From Sphingobacteriales bacterium (lineage in GTDB: Bacteria; Bacteroidota; Bacteroidia; Chitinophagales; Chitinophagaceae): 64,000 nucleotides of DNA. Below, in pieces: positions 27,408 through 35,946 of the stretch (within the stretch, counting starts at the first letter, position 1; every line of letters starts with the position of its first letter). The position numbers and the translations under genes were made by a program. The stretch spans positions 1-64,000 of the forward strand of contig SEFT01000004.1 in assembly GCA_004144175.1 (NCBI GenBank). The letters are read 5' to 3'. The notes beneath the pieces are model-generated. The model made no database searches. It had not been told where the DNA came from and was given only the letters and a program-made list of their open reading frames with translations.

Positions 27408-30400
27408 CTAGTTCAGTTCCAGTACCAGTACCAGGTCGTTTGTATTTACAAGTGTACCTTCTTTAAGCTCTACATGGCCAATGCTACCCTCTTCAGGTGC
27501 AGCTATTATGGTTTCCATCTTCATGGCTTCTATCACAAACAGCGGCTGGTTTTTCTTTACCTTATCATTCTTATTTACCAGCAGTTTCGATAGCATACCT
27601 TGCAGCGGAGCGCCTATCTGGCCTTTCGCAGCTTTATCCACCTTTTTATTTTCTACACGCGTCACTTTTATCGACTTATCTAGCACTTCTACGTTACGCG
27701 TTTGTCCGTTCAGCTTGAAGAACACGGTACGTTTACCTTTATCGTCAACAGGGCCGATGCTCAGCAGGCGTATCAATAGTGTTTTACCCTTAGCTATCTC
27801 GATGGTGGTATCCTCACCCATCTGCATACCATACAGGAACAGCGGCGTAGGCATTACCGATACATCGCCATACTCTCTCCAGAATTTCAGTCCATCCTCA
27901 TACACTTTCGGGTAGAACTTGTAAGAAAGGAAATCGAGTATCGTCAGGTCGTTACCAAACTTCTCCTGGAATGCTGCAAACTCTTTATCGAAATCGACCG
28001 GAGGTAAGTGCAGGTTTGGCCTTTCGGTAAACGGTGTTTTATCTTTCAGTACGATCTTCTGAAGCTCTTTAGGGAAGCCACCTTCCGGCTGCCCTATCTC
28101 ACCCAGGAAGAACTGCTGTACCGACTCAGGGAAAGATATGTTCTGCCCTTTTTCAAAGATATCTTCCGGCTCCAGGCCATTGGCTACCATGAACTGCGCC
28201 ATGTCGCCTACCACCTTCGAGCTTGGAGTCACCTTTACAATGTCGCCAAACATATCATTTACCACAGCATACATACGTTTGATATCTTCAAACTTATCGC
28301 CTAGGCCGAGTGCTATGGCCTGCGGTTTCAGGTTCGAGTACTGTCCGCCCGGTATCTCATGCTGGAATACCTCAGCAGAGCTGGATTTCATACCCGACTC
28401 GAATGGTGCATAGTACTCACGTACCGCTTCCCAATAGTTAGAGTGCTGGTTGAGTGCTGTGATATCATATGGGTTCTCACGTTCGTGGAAACGCATCATT
28501 TCTACCACCGCATTGAAGTTAGGCTGAGATGTCAATCCAGACAATGAACCTATCGCGCAATCCACCACGTTAACACCTGCTTCAACTGCCATCAGGTAAG
28601 TAGCAGGCTGCAATGAAGAGGTATCGTGCGTATGCAGGTGTATCGGCAGCTTCACCGTATCGCGCAGCGCTTCTATCAGTATCTTGGCAGCATATGGCTT
28701 CAACAGGCCCGACATATCCTTGATGGCAAGTATATGCGCACCGGCATTTTCCAGATCTTTAGCCATACGCAAGTAGTACTCCAGCGTGTACTTGGTCTTG
28801 CTCTTATCCATGATATCGCCGGTATAGCAGAGCGCACCTTCGGCGAGGCCTTTCGTGCGTTTGCGTACCATTTCGATACATGGAGCAATATTATCCATCC
28901 AGTTGAGCGAGTCGAAGATGCGGAAGATGTCCACACCATTCTCCCACGATTGCTCAACGAATTTTTCTATCAGGTTGTCAGGGTACGCAGCATAGCCTAC
29001 GCCATTGCATCCGCGTATCAGCATTTGCAGCAATATGTTTGGCACTGCTTTGCGTATTTCCTGCAGGCGCTTCCATGGGTCTTCTCTCAGGAAGCGGATA
29101 CATACGTCAAACGTCGCGCCACCCCATGTCTCCATGCTGAAAGTCTGCGGATGCTGTATTGCAAACGCCTTCGCTACCTTCAGCATATCGTAGGTACGCA
29201 TACGCGTAGCCAGCAGCGACTGGTGTGCATCGCGGAAGGTAGTATCTGTATAATGAATCTTCTTTTCGTTCTTCAACCACTCTGCAAACTTATCAGGGCC
29301 CAGTTCTGTAAGCAGGTCTTTGGTACCTTTCTGGTAAGTCGCGTTAGGATCGAATGCAGGCACAACCGGCTTTTCAAAAACCTTTTCCGGCCTTTTCATT
29401 TTCACATCGGTGTTACCATTTACAGTTACATCGCCCAGGTAGTTCAGGATCTTCGTACCGCGATCCTGACGGGTAGTGAACTTGAACAGTTCCGGATGCT
29501 CCTGTATGAAACCTACAGTTGCATTTCCTGAAATAAACTCTTCGTTCGTGATCAGGTTCTCCAGGAACTGGATATTGTTCTTCACACCGCGGATACGGAA
29601 CTCGCGCAATGCACGATGCATTTTTTGCGAAGCTTCGTACAGGCTATTACCCTGCGTGCTCACCTTTACCAGCATCGAGTCGAAGAACGGACTGATCTTC
29701 ATACCGGCATAAGTGCTACCCTCATCCAGGCGCACACCAAAACCAGCCGCATTGCGGTAAGTGATCAGCGTACCGTAGTCGGGCTTAAAGTCATTTACCG
29801 GGTCTTCGGTAGTGATACGGCACTGTATAGCAAAACCATTCTTAGGTATTTTATTCTGATCTCCCAAGCCTATTTCAGGATCTGACAGTTTATAGCCCGA
29901 TGCGATATAAAGCTGCGTTTTGATCAGGTCTTTACCCGTTATCATTTCGGTAACGGTATGCTCTACCTGTATACGCGGGTTCACCTCGATGAAGTAAATA
30001 TTCTGCGCCGCATCAACCAGGAATTCTACCGTACCAAGGTTATTATAGTTTACCGCCTTGCAAAGGTCTATTGCATAGTTGTACAGCTTATCCAGTGTGT
30101 CCTGCCTCAGCGTAGCCGATGGCGCTACTTCCACTACTTTCTGAAAGCGGCGCTGCACCGAGCAATCGCGCTCGTACAGGTGCACAATGTTGCCATGCCT
30201 GTCGGCGGCAATCTGTACTTCGATATGTTTTGGATTCTCTACGAATTTCTCTAGGAATACGGTATCGTCACCAAAAGCATTCTTTGCTTCGCTACGTGCT
30301 TCGTGGAAAGATTTCTTCAGCTGCTCGTCATCGCGCACTACACGCATACCACGGCCGCCACCGCCAGAAGCGGCTTTTAGCATCAGCGGGTATCCTATGC

Positions 30401-30854
30401 GTTGTGCTTCTGATAAAGCTGTTGCTTCATCATTCAGTTCGTTCTTGTTGCTCTCGATGATAGGAATATTTGCCTTTATGGCTACTTCCTTTCCGCTCAC
30501 TTTATCACCCAGCGCACCCATAGCCTCGGGGCTAGGGCCTACGAAGATGATGCCGTTTGCAGCACATCTGCGCGCAAATTCTGAGTTTTCCGACAGGAAA
30601 CCGTAACCGGGATGTATGGCATTTGCGCCACACTCTTTCGCCACAGAAATGATCTCGTCGATATTCAGGTAAGGCTTTAGCGGGTCGGTATCTGCGCCTA
30701 TCTGGTATGCTTCGTCAGCCTTGTAGCGGTGAAGCGAGTACCTGTCTTCGTAGGTATAAACGGCTACTGTAGGTATATTCAGCTCTGAAGCAGCTCTGGA
30801 TATACGAATTGCAATTTCGCCTCTATTGGCGATCAACAACTTTTTGATATTCAT
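27408..30854 (-). CDS. pyc: Pyruvate carboxylase
   Basis: A 1148-aa multidomain enzyme that makes oxaloacetate from pyruvate and bicarbonate with ATP. Biotin carboxylase comes first (KKLLIANRGEIAIRI at 4-18; ATP-grasp GGGGRGMRVV; EVNPRIQVEHTVTE). Next is the carboxyltransferase TIM barrel (DTTFRDAHQSLLATR near 540). The biotinyl domain has Lys1112 in EAMKMET. The single-chain form replaces separate acc-type subunits. The Met at 30854 is chosen because the ANRGEIA motif normally begins within 10 residues of the start; the 29 upstream residues overlap the terminator of the M13 peptidase gene. Confidence 0.97.
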   Translation of the reverse strand: MNIKKLLIANRGEIAIRISRAASELNIPTVAVYTYEDRYSLHRYKADEAYQIGADTDPLKPYLNIDEIISVAKECGANAIHPGYGFLSENSEFARRCAANGIIFVGPSPEAMGALGDKVSGKEVAIKANIPIIESNKNELNDEATALSEAQRIGYPLMLKAASGGGGRGMRVVRDDEQLKKSFHEARSEAKNAFGDDTVFLEKFVENPKHIEVQIAADRHGNIVHLYERDCSVQRRFQKVVEVAPSATLRQDTLDKLYNYAIDLCKAVNYNNLGTVEFLVDAAQNIYFIEVNPRIQVEHTVTEMITGKDLIKTQLYIASGYKLSDPEIGLGDQNKIPKNGFAIQCRITTEDPVNDFKPDYGTLITYRNAAGFGVRLDEGSTYAGMKISPFFDSMLVKVSTQGNSLYEASQKMHRALREFRIRGVKNNIQFLENLITNEEFISGNATVGFIQEHPELFKFTTRQDRGTKILNYLGDVTVNGNTDVKMKRPEKVFEKPVVPAFDPNATYQKGTKDLLTELGPDKFAEWLKNEKKIHYTDTTFRDAHQSLLATRMRTYDMLKVAKAFAIQHPQTFSMETWGGATFDVCIRFLREDPWKRLQEIRKAVPNILLQMLIRGCNGVGYAAYPDNLIEKFVEQSWENGVDIFRIFDSLNWMDNIAPCIEMVRKRTKGLAEGALCYTGDIMDKSKTKYTLEYYLRMAKDLENAGAHILAIKDMSGLLKPYAAKILIEALRDTVKLPIHLHTHDTSSLQPATYLMAVEAGVNVVDCAIGSLSGLTSQPNFNAVVEMMRFHERENPYDITALNQHSNYWEAVREYYAPFESGMKSSSAEVFQHEIPGGQYSNLKPQAIALGLGDKFEDIKRMYAVVNDMFGDIVKVTPSSKVVGDMAQFMVANGLEPEDIFEKGQNISFPESVQQFFLGEIGQPEGGFPKELQKIVLKDKTPFTERPNLHLPPVDFDKEFAAFQEKFGNDLTILDFLSYKFYPKVYEDGLKFWREYGDVSVMPTPLFLYGMQMGEDTTIEIAKGKTLLIRLLSIGPVDDKGKRTVFFKLNGQTRNVEVLDKSIKVTRVENKKVDKAAKGQIGAPLQGMLSKLLVNKNDKVKKNQPLFVIEAMKMETIIAAPEEGSIGHVELKEGTLVNTNDLVLVLELN

Positions 30855-30899
30855 TTGGGAGACTCTATAAGCTCTACAATCAATAATTTCGTGCCTAAT

Positions 30900-30938
30900 A
30901 ATAAAGGCGCCGCAAGATACACCTTCGGCGCCTTTATT
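30900..30938 (-). terminator. Rho-independent terminator
   Basis: A perfect 13-bp stem (AATAAAGGCGCCG at 30900-30912, CGGCGCCTTTATT at 30926-30938), 24 bp after the stop of the M13 peptidase gene on the minus strand. Confidence 0.85.
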
Positions 30939-30962
30939 CATAAAAATTTTTGGTTATTTGTT

Positions 30963-33002
30963 TTACCAAAGGCGCACCCTCAGGCTATCTGCCAAGTACA
31001 TCTTATTACCCGGTTTTACGTTGAATGCTTCATAAAACTCAGGCACGTTTGGCAGCGGGCCATTCACACGGAATTTGGCAGGTGAGTGCACATCGGTCAG
31101 CAGGCGGCTTGCCAGTTCTTCCTTACGCATTTGATGCATCCAGCCCAGCGAGTAGCCCATGAAGAAACGTTGTAGCGGTGTAAATCCGCTGATCTTTTCG
31201 TTCTTTTTAAAGGCTTCGGTTTGCTTGAAGGCATCCAGGCCAATGAGGATACCACCAAGGTCGGCCAGGTTTTCACCTAGTGTAGCCCTGCCGTTAATGC
31301 GCTGCGTATCCACAGGCATCATATTGTTAAATTGTTTTACCAGTACCTCTGCACGTTTTTTAAACTCTTCCTCGTCCTTGGCCGACCACCAGTTTTTCAG
31401 GTTTCCTTTGTCATCAAACTGGCGACCCTCATCATCAAATCCATGCGTTATTTCGTGGCCGATGGTAGATGCCGCAGCATATCCATAAACCAGCGCATCG
31501 TCCAGCTGCTCATCGCGGTAGCCCGGTACAGTGAAGATACCAGCAGGCAGTACGATCTCGTTATTTGACGGATTGTAGTAAGCATTGTATGTCTGTGGTG
31601 TCATTTCCCACTCATTACGGTCAACCGGCTTGCCCAGCTTATTCATGTAGTATGTATTCCACCATTCGTTAGAACGCATCATATTCTGTGCATAAGAGCT
31701 ACGGTCAATTTTCAGGCTGCCGAAGTCTTTCCACTTGTCAGGGTAGCCCACTTTTTTGCTGATGGTCGAGAGCTTTTGCAATGCTTTCTTCTTCGTGCTA
31801 TCCGTCATCCAGTCCAGCTTCTCTATACGTGCGCGGTAGGCAGTGCGAACATTCTCCACCATATCCTCGTAGCGCTTCTTGGCTGTTTCGTTGAAGTACT
31901 CTTTGGCAAATAGCTGGCCCAGCGCCTCGCCCATTGCCTGTTCTTCAGAGTCCAGCACACGCTTCCAGCGCGGACGCTGTGCCTGTGCACCGCGTATCAA
32001 TTTGCTGTAGAAGTTGAAGTTGGCATCTACAAACGGTTTGCTCAGGTAAGTAGCATAGGTACGCACCAGGTGGAAGGCCATATAGTCCTTCAGCGTTTGC
32101 AGGTTTTCGGTGAACACCACCTTATCCAACTGCTTGTAAAACTCCGGCTGGCCTATGATAACACTATCCACACCCTTTACGCCCATCTGCTCCAGGTAGG
32201 TAGGCCAGGCAATGTTTGGAGACAGCTTGCCCAGTTGGCTTATTGCCATCTTATTGTAGTTGGCATAAGGGTCGCGCAGGTCTTCCAGCTTGCGCGATGA
32301 CTGTGCCAGCTTCGTTTCCATAGCTATAATGGCAGCAGCTTTGGCATTAGCCTGCGTACTGTCGACGCCCATCAACTTGAATACAGAGGCGATATACTGC
32401 GGGTATGCAGCTCTGATCTTAGCCGTGCGTTCGTCTGTATTAAAGTAGTAATCGCGGTTAGGTAGTCCAATACCACCCTGCGACATATAATAAGCCATCG
32501 CATCGCTGTTCTTTGCATCCTGCGATACGCCCTCGCCATAAAATACGCCTACGCCATAGGTATGCATATGTGCGGCTTGCGCCATCACTTCCTGCGTATT
32601 CTGCAGGGCGTTTATCTTATTCAGCTCTTCGCGCAGTGGCTCTATACCTTTCTGCTCGATGGTGGCGGTATCCATTGCCGTGCTCCAGAAGTCACCTATC
32701 TGCTGGTCGGCACCGGTCTTCGCATTTTTCTTGGCCGCGTCTTCGTTGATGATGCGCAGACGGTCATACAGTTCATTCTGCACCAGGTGAGCTATACCCC
32801 ACTGTGTTTCTTCATTGGGTATCGGGTGGGTTTTGATCCAGCCACCATTTACATATTCAAAGAAGTCGTCGGCAGGATTTATACTGCTGTCGATATTAAC
32901 AGCCAATATATCCTCTTTCTTTACTTCCTCTTTTTTCTCCGAAGATTTGCAAGCTGCAAACAGAACGGCCAAAGCCAGGCCGCTATATACAATACGTTTC
33001 AT
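30963..33002 (-). CDS. M13 (neprilysin/PepO-type) metallopeptidase, lipoprotein
   Basis: A 679-aa zinc endopeptidase. The signal peptide ends in lipobox FAAC (Cys18), so it is anchored in an envelope membrane. Zinc motif HEITH begins at His516, with the third ligand Glu577 in GENLADLGG; NAYYNPSNNEIVLPAGI is the substrate-binding block typical of M13. C-terminal VRLW is the usual M13 end. It degrades peptides outside the cytoplasm; the substrate is not known. Single-gene unit ended by the hairpin at 30900-30938. Confidence 0.96.
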   Translation of the reverse strand: MKRIVYSGLALAVLFAACKSSEKKEEVKKEDILAVNIDSSINPADDFFEYVNGGWIKTHPIPNEETQWGIAHLVQNELYDRLRIINEDAAKKNAKTGADQQIGDFWSTAMDTATIEQKGIEPLREELNKINALQNTQEVMAQAAHMHTYGVGVFYGEGVSQDAKNSDAMAYYMSQGGIGLPNRDYYFNTDERTAKIRAAYPQYIASVFKLMGVDSTQANAKAAAIIAMETKLAQSSRKLEDLRDPYANYNKMAISQLGKLSPNIAWPTYLEQMGVKGVDSVIIGQPEFYKQLDKVVFTENLQTLKDYMAFHLVRTYATYLSKPFVDANFNFYSKLIRGAQAQRPRWKRVLDSEEQAMGEALGQLFAKEYFNETAKKRYEDMVENVRTAYRARIEKLDWMTDSTKKKALQKLSTISKKVGYPDKWKDFGSLKIDRSSYAQNMMRSNEWWNTYYMNKLGKPVDRNEWEMTPQTYNAYYNPSNNEIVLPAGIFTVPGYRDEQLDDALVYGYAAASTIGHEITHGFDDEGRQFDDKGNLKNWWSAKDEEEFKKRAEVLVKQFNNMMPVDTQRINGRATLGENLADLGGILIGLDAFKQTEAFKKNEKISGFTPLQRFFMGYSLGWMHQMRKEELASRLLTDVHSPAKFRVNGPLPNVPEFYEAFNVKPGNKMYLADSLRVRLW

Positions 33003-33060
33003 TGATCGCTTTTGTGTGTGCGATGCTAAATTAATAGATTATTTGCTCTGTCGGCAATTT

Positions 33061-33294
33061 CTATAACGGCCCGGAAAAGGAATAGAACTCTTTGATGTAC
33101 TTGTTATAGTATTTCCCCTTGGACGGCGCATTCAGCAATCCGGCAAAATGATATGGTGGCACCTCGTGATAACGGTATACCTCACCCGAAGTAAATTCTA
33201 TTTCCAATATCCCGCGCCCCGGATCGTAACCTGTAGACTTAATAGTAGATGAGGACACCTGACGTCTTTTCACATCATAAAAATAAGCCTTCAT
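33061..33294 (-). CDS. KTSC-domain protein
   Basis: A 77-aa protein. The KTSC domain pattern is VSSSTIKSTGYDPGRGILEIEFTSGEVYRYHEVPPYHFAGLLNAPSKGKYYNKYIK. The domain is small, beta-rich and of unknown biochemical role; it is found alone or fused to other proteins in many bacteria. It is divergent from the pentapeptide-repeat gene, with 39 bp between the start codons. Confidence 0.9.
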   Translation of the reverse strand: MKAYFYDVKRRQVSSSTIKSTGYDPGRGILEIEFTSGEVYRYHEVPPYHFAGLLNAPSKGKYYNKYIKEFYSFSGPL

Positions 33295-33320
33295 AAGGAA
33301 AGCCCGGACATCGGAACCGT

Positions 33321-33328
33321 TATCTTTG
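33321..33328 (+). promoter_or_regulatory. -7 element giving a near-leaderless transcript
   Basis: TATCTTTG fits the Bacteroidota -7 box and ends only 5 bp before the ATG of the pentapeptide-repeat gene at 33334. If used, the mRNA would have almost no 5' leader. The -33 element is not clear. Confidence 0.55.
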
Positions 33329-33333
33329 GCATT

Positions 33334-33903
33334 ATGGAGCAGATTTACCTAAGAGACGAACAACTGGAACGCGCAACCGCCGACATGCTCAAAAAAGGAG
33401 AGTATGAAGGCTGTTCCTTCCTGAATTGTGACCTGTCGAACGCAGATCTGAGCGAGTATATCTTTGACGGATGCACATTTGACGGTTGTAACCTGAGCCT
33501 GGTAAAACTTCAAAAAACAACATTCAGGGAAGTAGACTTCCGGAACTGCAAAATGTGGGGGCTGCGACTGGACGAATGCAATCCTTTCGGCCTTGCCTTT
33601 TCCTTCCAAAACTGCGCGCTCAATCATTCCTCTTTTTATCAGCTAAAGATGAAAAAGCAAGTATTTAAGGAATGTAAGCTTACAGAATGTTACTATACCC
33701 AATGCGACCTGACCGGCGCGATCTTCCACAATTGTGACCTGAGCGGCGCCATGTTCGAAAATTCTATCCTCGAACAGGCAGACTTTAGAACCGCGATGAA
33801 CTATTCAATAGACCCCGATGGCAACAAAATAAAAAAGGCAAAGTTCTCGTTACCTGCTGTAACAGGCTTGTTGCATAAGTATGATATAAAAATAGAGGCG
33901 TAA
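33334..33903 (+). CDS. Pentapeptide-repeat protein (Qnr/MfpA-like)
   Basis: A 189-aa right-handed quadrilateral beta-helix protein. Repeats of the A(D/N)LXX type run from about residue 20 to 155 (CSFLNCDLSNADLSEYIFDGCTFDGCNL; CDLTGAIFHNCDLSGAMFENSILEQADF), with a break near 95-110 like the small loop of Qnr proteins. The length and layout resemble Qnr-type DNA mimics that protect DNA gyrase, but similar proteins without that role are common. The gyrase link is inference only. Confidence 0.85.
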   Translation: MEQIYLRDEQLERATADMLKKGEYEGCSFLNCDLSNADLSEYIFDGCTFDGCNLSLVKLQKTTFREVDFRNCKMWGLRLDECNPFGLAFSFQNCALNHSSFYQLKMKKQVFKECKLTECYYTQCDLTGAIFHNCDLSGAMFENSILEQADFRTAMNYSIDPDGNKIKKAKFSLPAVTGLLHKYDIKIEA

Positions 33904-33934
33904 CAAGGTTGCCTGAGATTTCCAGGTCGAGGAC

Positions 33935-34693
33935 TCATTCCTCGACACTTACATCCCGGAACATCAGCATATCTGCCATACGGTGCGATGCGCCGTGATA
34001 GAAGCCGGTCTCATACTCATATGTCTTTGGGTTGTGAAAGGTGCCAAATACCATATCTATCACCGGCAGGTCGCAATAATTATGGCGGTGTATCTTTTGC
34101 GCATGATGATAAGTATGCGACTCGGGGCGCTGAATTATATACCCCAGCCATACGGGTGTGCGGATATTGGAATGCTGGAAAATATTCAGGAATGAATTGA
34201 GCATAAAGATGATCGTCGTAGCTTCTGCGGACAATCCAACTAACAGACTAAAACATACGCTACCTATCACCGTCCAGCCTACCATATCCAGCGGACTAAA
34301 AAAGAAAGTGCCGTAGGTATCGAGCCGCTCTGCACTATGATGCATCTGGTGAAAGCTTCGCCATAGTTTGTTGGAGCGATGCAGGCTGCGATGCCAAAAG
34401 TAAACGGCCAGTTCCAGCAACAGCAGGCCAACAGCTACACCACCAGCCCCCCCGATACCCGACAGATCAAATAATCTATAAGGCTCTAGTAATGGATTGA
34501 GCACCATAGGCAGGTATACAGAGATGTAAAAGAAGACGATAAAGGACAGGATACCTTTTACCTTCCAATTCTTTACCTCAGGCAGCTTGCGCGCAGGCAA
34601 TATGGCTTCTATAAGAATGAGAAAAGCATACATGCCAAAACTGAGCATAGAAATGGGGTGCAATAGAACGACGAGTGGATTTGGTAAATTCAT
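33935..34693 (-). CDS. Sterol desaturase / fatty acid hydroxylase family protein
   Basis: A 252-aa membrane enzyme with about four hydrophobic segments and the three His clusters of the family: HRSLHRS, HQMHHSAE and HTYHHAQKIHRHN. These bind a di-iron centre and use oxygen to hydroxylate or desaturate a lipid. The substrate cannot be read from sequence; bacterial members act on fatty acids, sphingolipids, carotenoids or sterols. A weak 8-bp hairpin overlaps its stop codon. The neighbouring Crp-type regulator is on the same strand, 190 bp upstream. Confidence 0.92.
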   Translation of the reverse strand: MNLPNPLVVLLHPISMLSFGMYAFLILIEAILPARKLPEVKNWKVKGILSFIVFFYISVYLPMVLNPLLEPYRLFDLSGIGGAGGVAVGLLLLELAVYFWHRSLHRSNKLWRSFHQMHHSAERLDTYGTFFFSPLDMVGWTVIGSVCFSLLVGLSAEATTIIFMLNSFLNIFQHSNIRTPVWLGYIIQRPESHTYHHAQKIHRHNYCDLPVIDMVFGTFHNPKTYEYETGFYHGASHRMADMLMFRDVSVEE

Positions 34694-34883
34694 AGTACGA
34701 TGTGTTTGTGTGCGGCTCAGCTGCCGCCTTTACAGTGAATAATTTTTATGGCTGCAAAGGTTCAACACACTTCATCAATCAACCCTGATGTATGTCAGGA
34801 AATGAAACAGGAACATCATCTTACACTTACGAATTACTATTCTTCCACAACTAGCTGATCTGCTAATCATCAAATCAGCTAAT

Positions 34884-35453
34884 CTAACAATAGCTGATCT
34901 TCCTGCGTATACGGCTCAGGCTTTCAGGATGTATACCCAGGTAGCGCGCGATTTTATTAATAGGCAGCATGGCTATGAGTTCGGGTCTGTATTCCAACAT
35001 ATCTACATAGCGCTCTTCTGCAGTTTTTGTAAGGAAATCCTTCTCACGTTTTACCTTACTCAGGTAGGCAGCTTCAGTTGCAAAACGCCCCATCCTGTTA
35101 GCTGCAACAGAAGTTGTGTAGGCTTGCTGCAGTTCCTGGTAGGTTATGATCTCTGTTTCGCAATCAGCTAATGCGCGTATCTGTACGTCCGAAGCCTGTT
35201 GTGTTAGAAATGAGGTGTACGCTGCGATGAAATTGCCGGGCAGATAGAAATCTATGATCTTCTCTTCATCGGCCCACTCTATGGTAAACTCTACAATGCC
35301 CGACTTCAGGAAATAAACGCAGGATTCCACCTTGTCGTATGGCGTAATGATCTCGCCTTTCTTAAATGTTTTCCGCTTTATGCAGAAGGGCAACTCTTCA
35401 TCAAGGCTATAAGTAGTGCCCAGGTTTTCATTCATGTATTCGCGTATGGTCAT
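34884..35453 (-). CDS. Crp/Fnr family transcriptional regulator
   Basis: A 189-aa regulator. A cyclic-nucleotide-binding-like beta-roll is at 15-115 (FKKGEIITPYDKVESCVYFLKSGIVEF), followed by the dimer helix and a C-terminal HTH (PINKIARYLGIHPESLSRIRRKI). No canonical cAMP-contact arginine/serine motif is evident and there are no clustered Cys, so the ligand is unknown. This short subfamily is expanded in Bacteroidota. The target may include the sterol-desaturase-like gene next door; this is context only. Confidence 0.92.
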   Translation of the reverse strand: MTIREYMNENLGTTYSLDEELPFCIKRKTFKKGEIITPYDKVESCVYFLKSGIVEFTIEWADEEKIIDFYLPGNFIAAYTSFLTQQASDVQIRALADCETEIITYQELQQAYTTSVAANRMGRFATEAAYLSKVKREKDFLTKTAEERYVDMLEYRPELIAMLPINKIARYLGIHPESLSRIRRKISYC

Positions 35454-35533
35454 GGCAAATATTTTATCTATACACGAAAATGAATACTTTTTATCTATGA
35501 AAAACGTTCTTATAGGTTATTCATAATTCTTAG

Positions 35534-35916
35534 ATGGAAATTCATAAGAAGAGGCGCTGGAAGCTTTTAATGATAGCAGAGATCGTGTTGCCTTTTGCCT
35601 TTTGCGGCTTGCTCTGGATGGTCGTAACAGGTCCTGTACATGATGAAGGTTCCGATATCGTTGGATAAAAGGAAAAGTCATCGGCGTGTACACGCATGGC
35701 ACCGACTTCGTAGTAGCTATGGAAAACGATAAAGGATATAATAGTTACTACATCAACCGGTACCTCGACGATGGCAAATCATTCGACAGCCTGAAACGAA
35801 TGATACTGCACAAGGAAATACGCATGAAGTTCATCCTCGACTATCATCTGCTTAACCCCAAAGGAAGATCGAGGCCGATCGATACGCTCTACGTAGGTAA
35901 CTCAAAAGTATATTGA
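35534..35916 (+). pseudogene. Small membrane-anchored protein broken by a probable frameshift
   Basis: The first frame (35534-35668) codes 44 aa: MEIHKKRRWKLL, a hydrophobic helix and an outside segment GPVHDEGSDIVG, then a stop. The second frame is open from 35647 and runs to 35916 (KGKVIGVYTHGTDFVVAMENDKGYNSYYIN ... TLYVGNSKVY), with only a GTG as a possible start. One missing base near the ATAAAAGG run at 35665-35672 would join them into one protein of about 127 aa with an N-terminal anchor. No family was recognised. It may be a true pseudogene or a base-calling error. Confidence 0.5.
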
Positions 35917-35946
35917 CATTCCGGATAGATTACATCAGCAGAGCCA

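Noticed and set aside
28626-29531. Long plus-strand reading frame (301 aa) inside the pyruvate carboxylase gene
   Set aside because: It is antisense to a clear multidomain enzyme and has no recognisable domain.
33334-33903. Calling the pentapeptide protein a quinolone-resistance gene
   Set aside because: Pentapeptide repeats alone do not show gyrase binding; the resistance role is left as a possibility only.
33926-33946. Hairpin GTCGAGGA/TCCTCGAC overlapping the stop of the sterol-desaturase-like gene
   Set aside because: Only 8 bp with no T-run; too weak to call a terminator.
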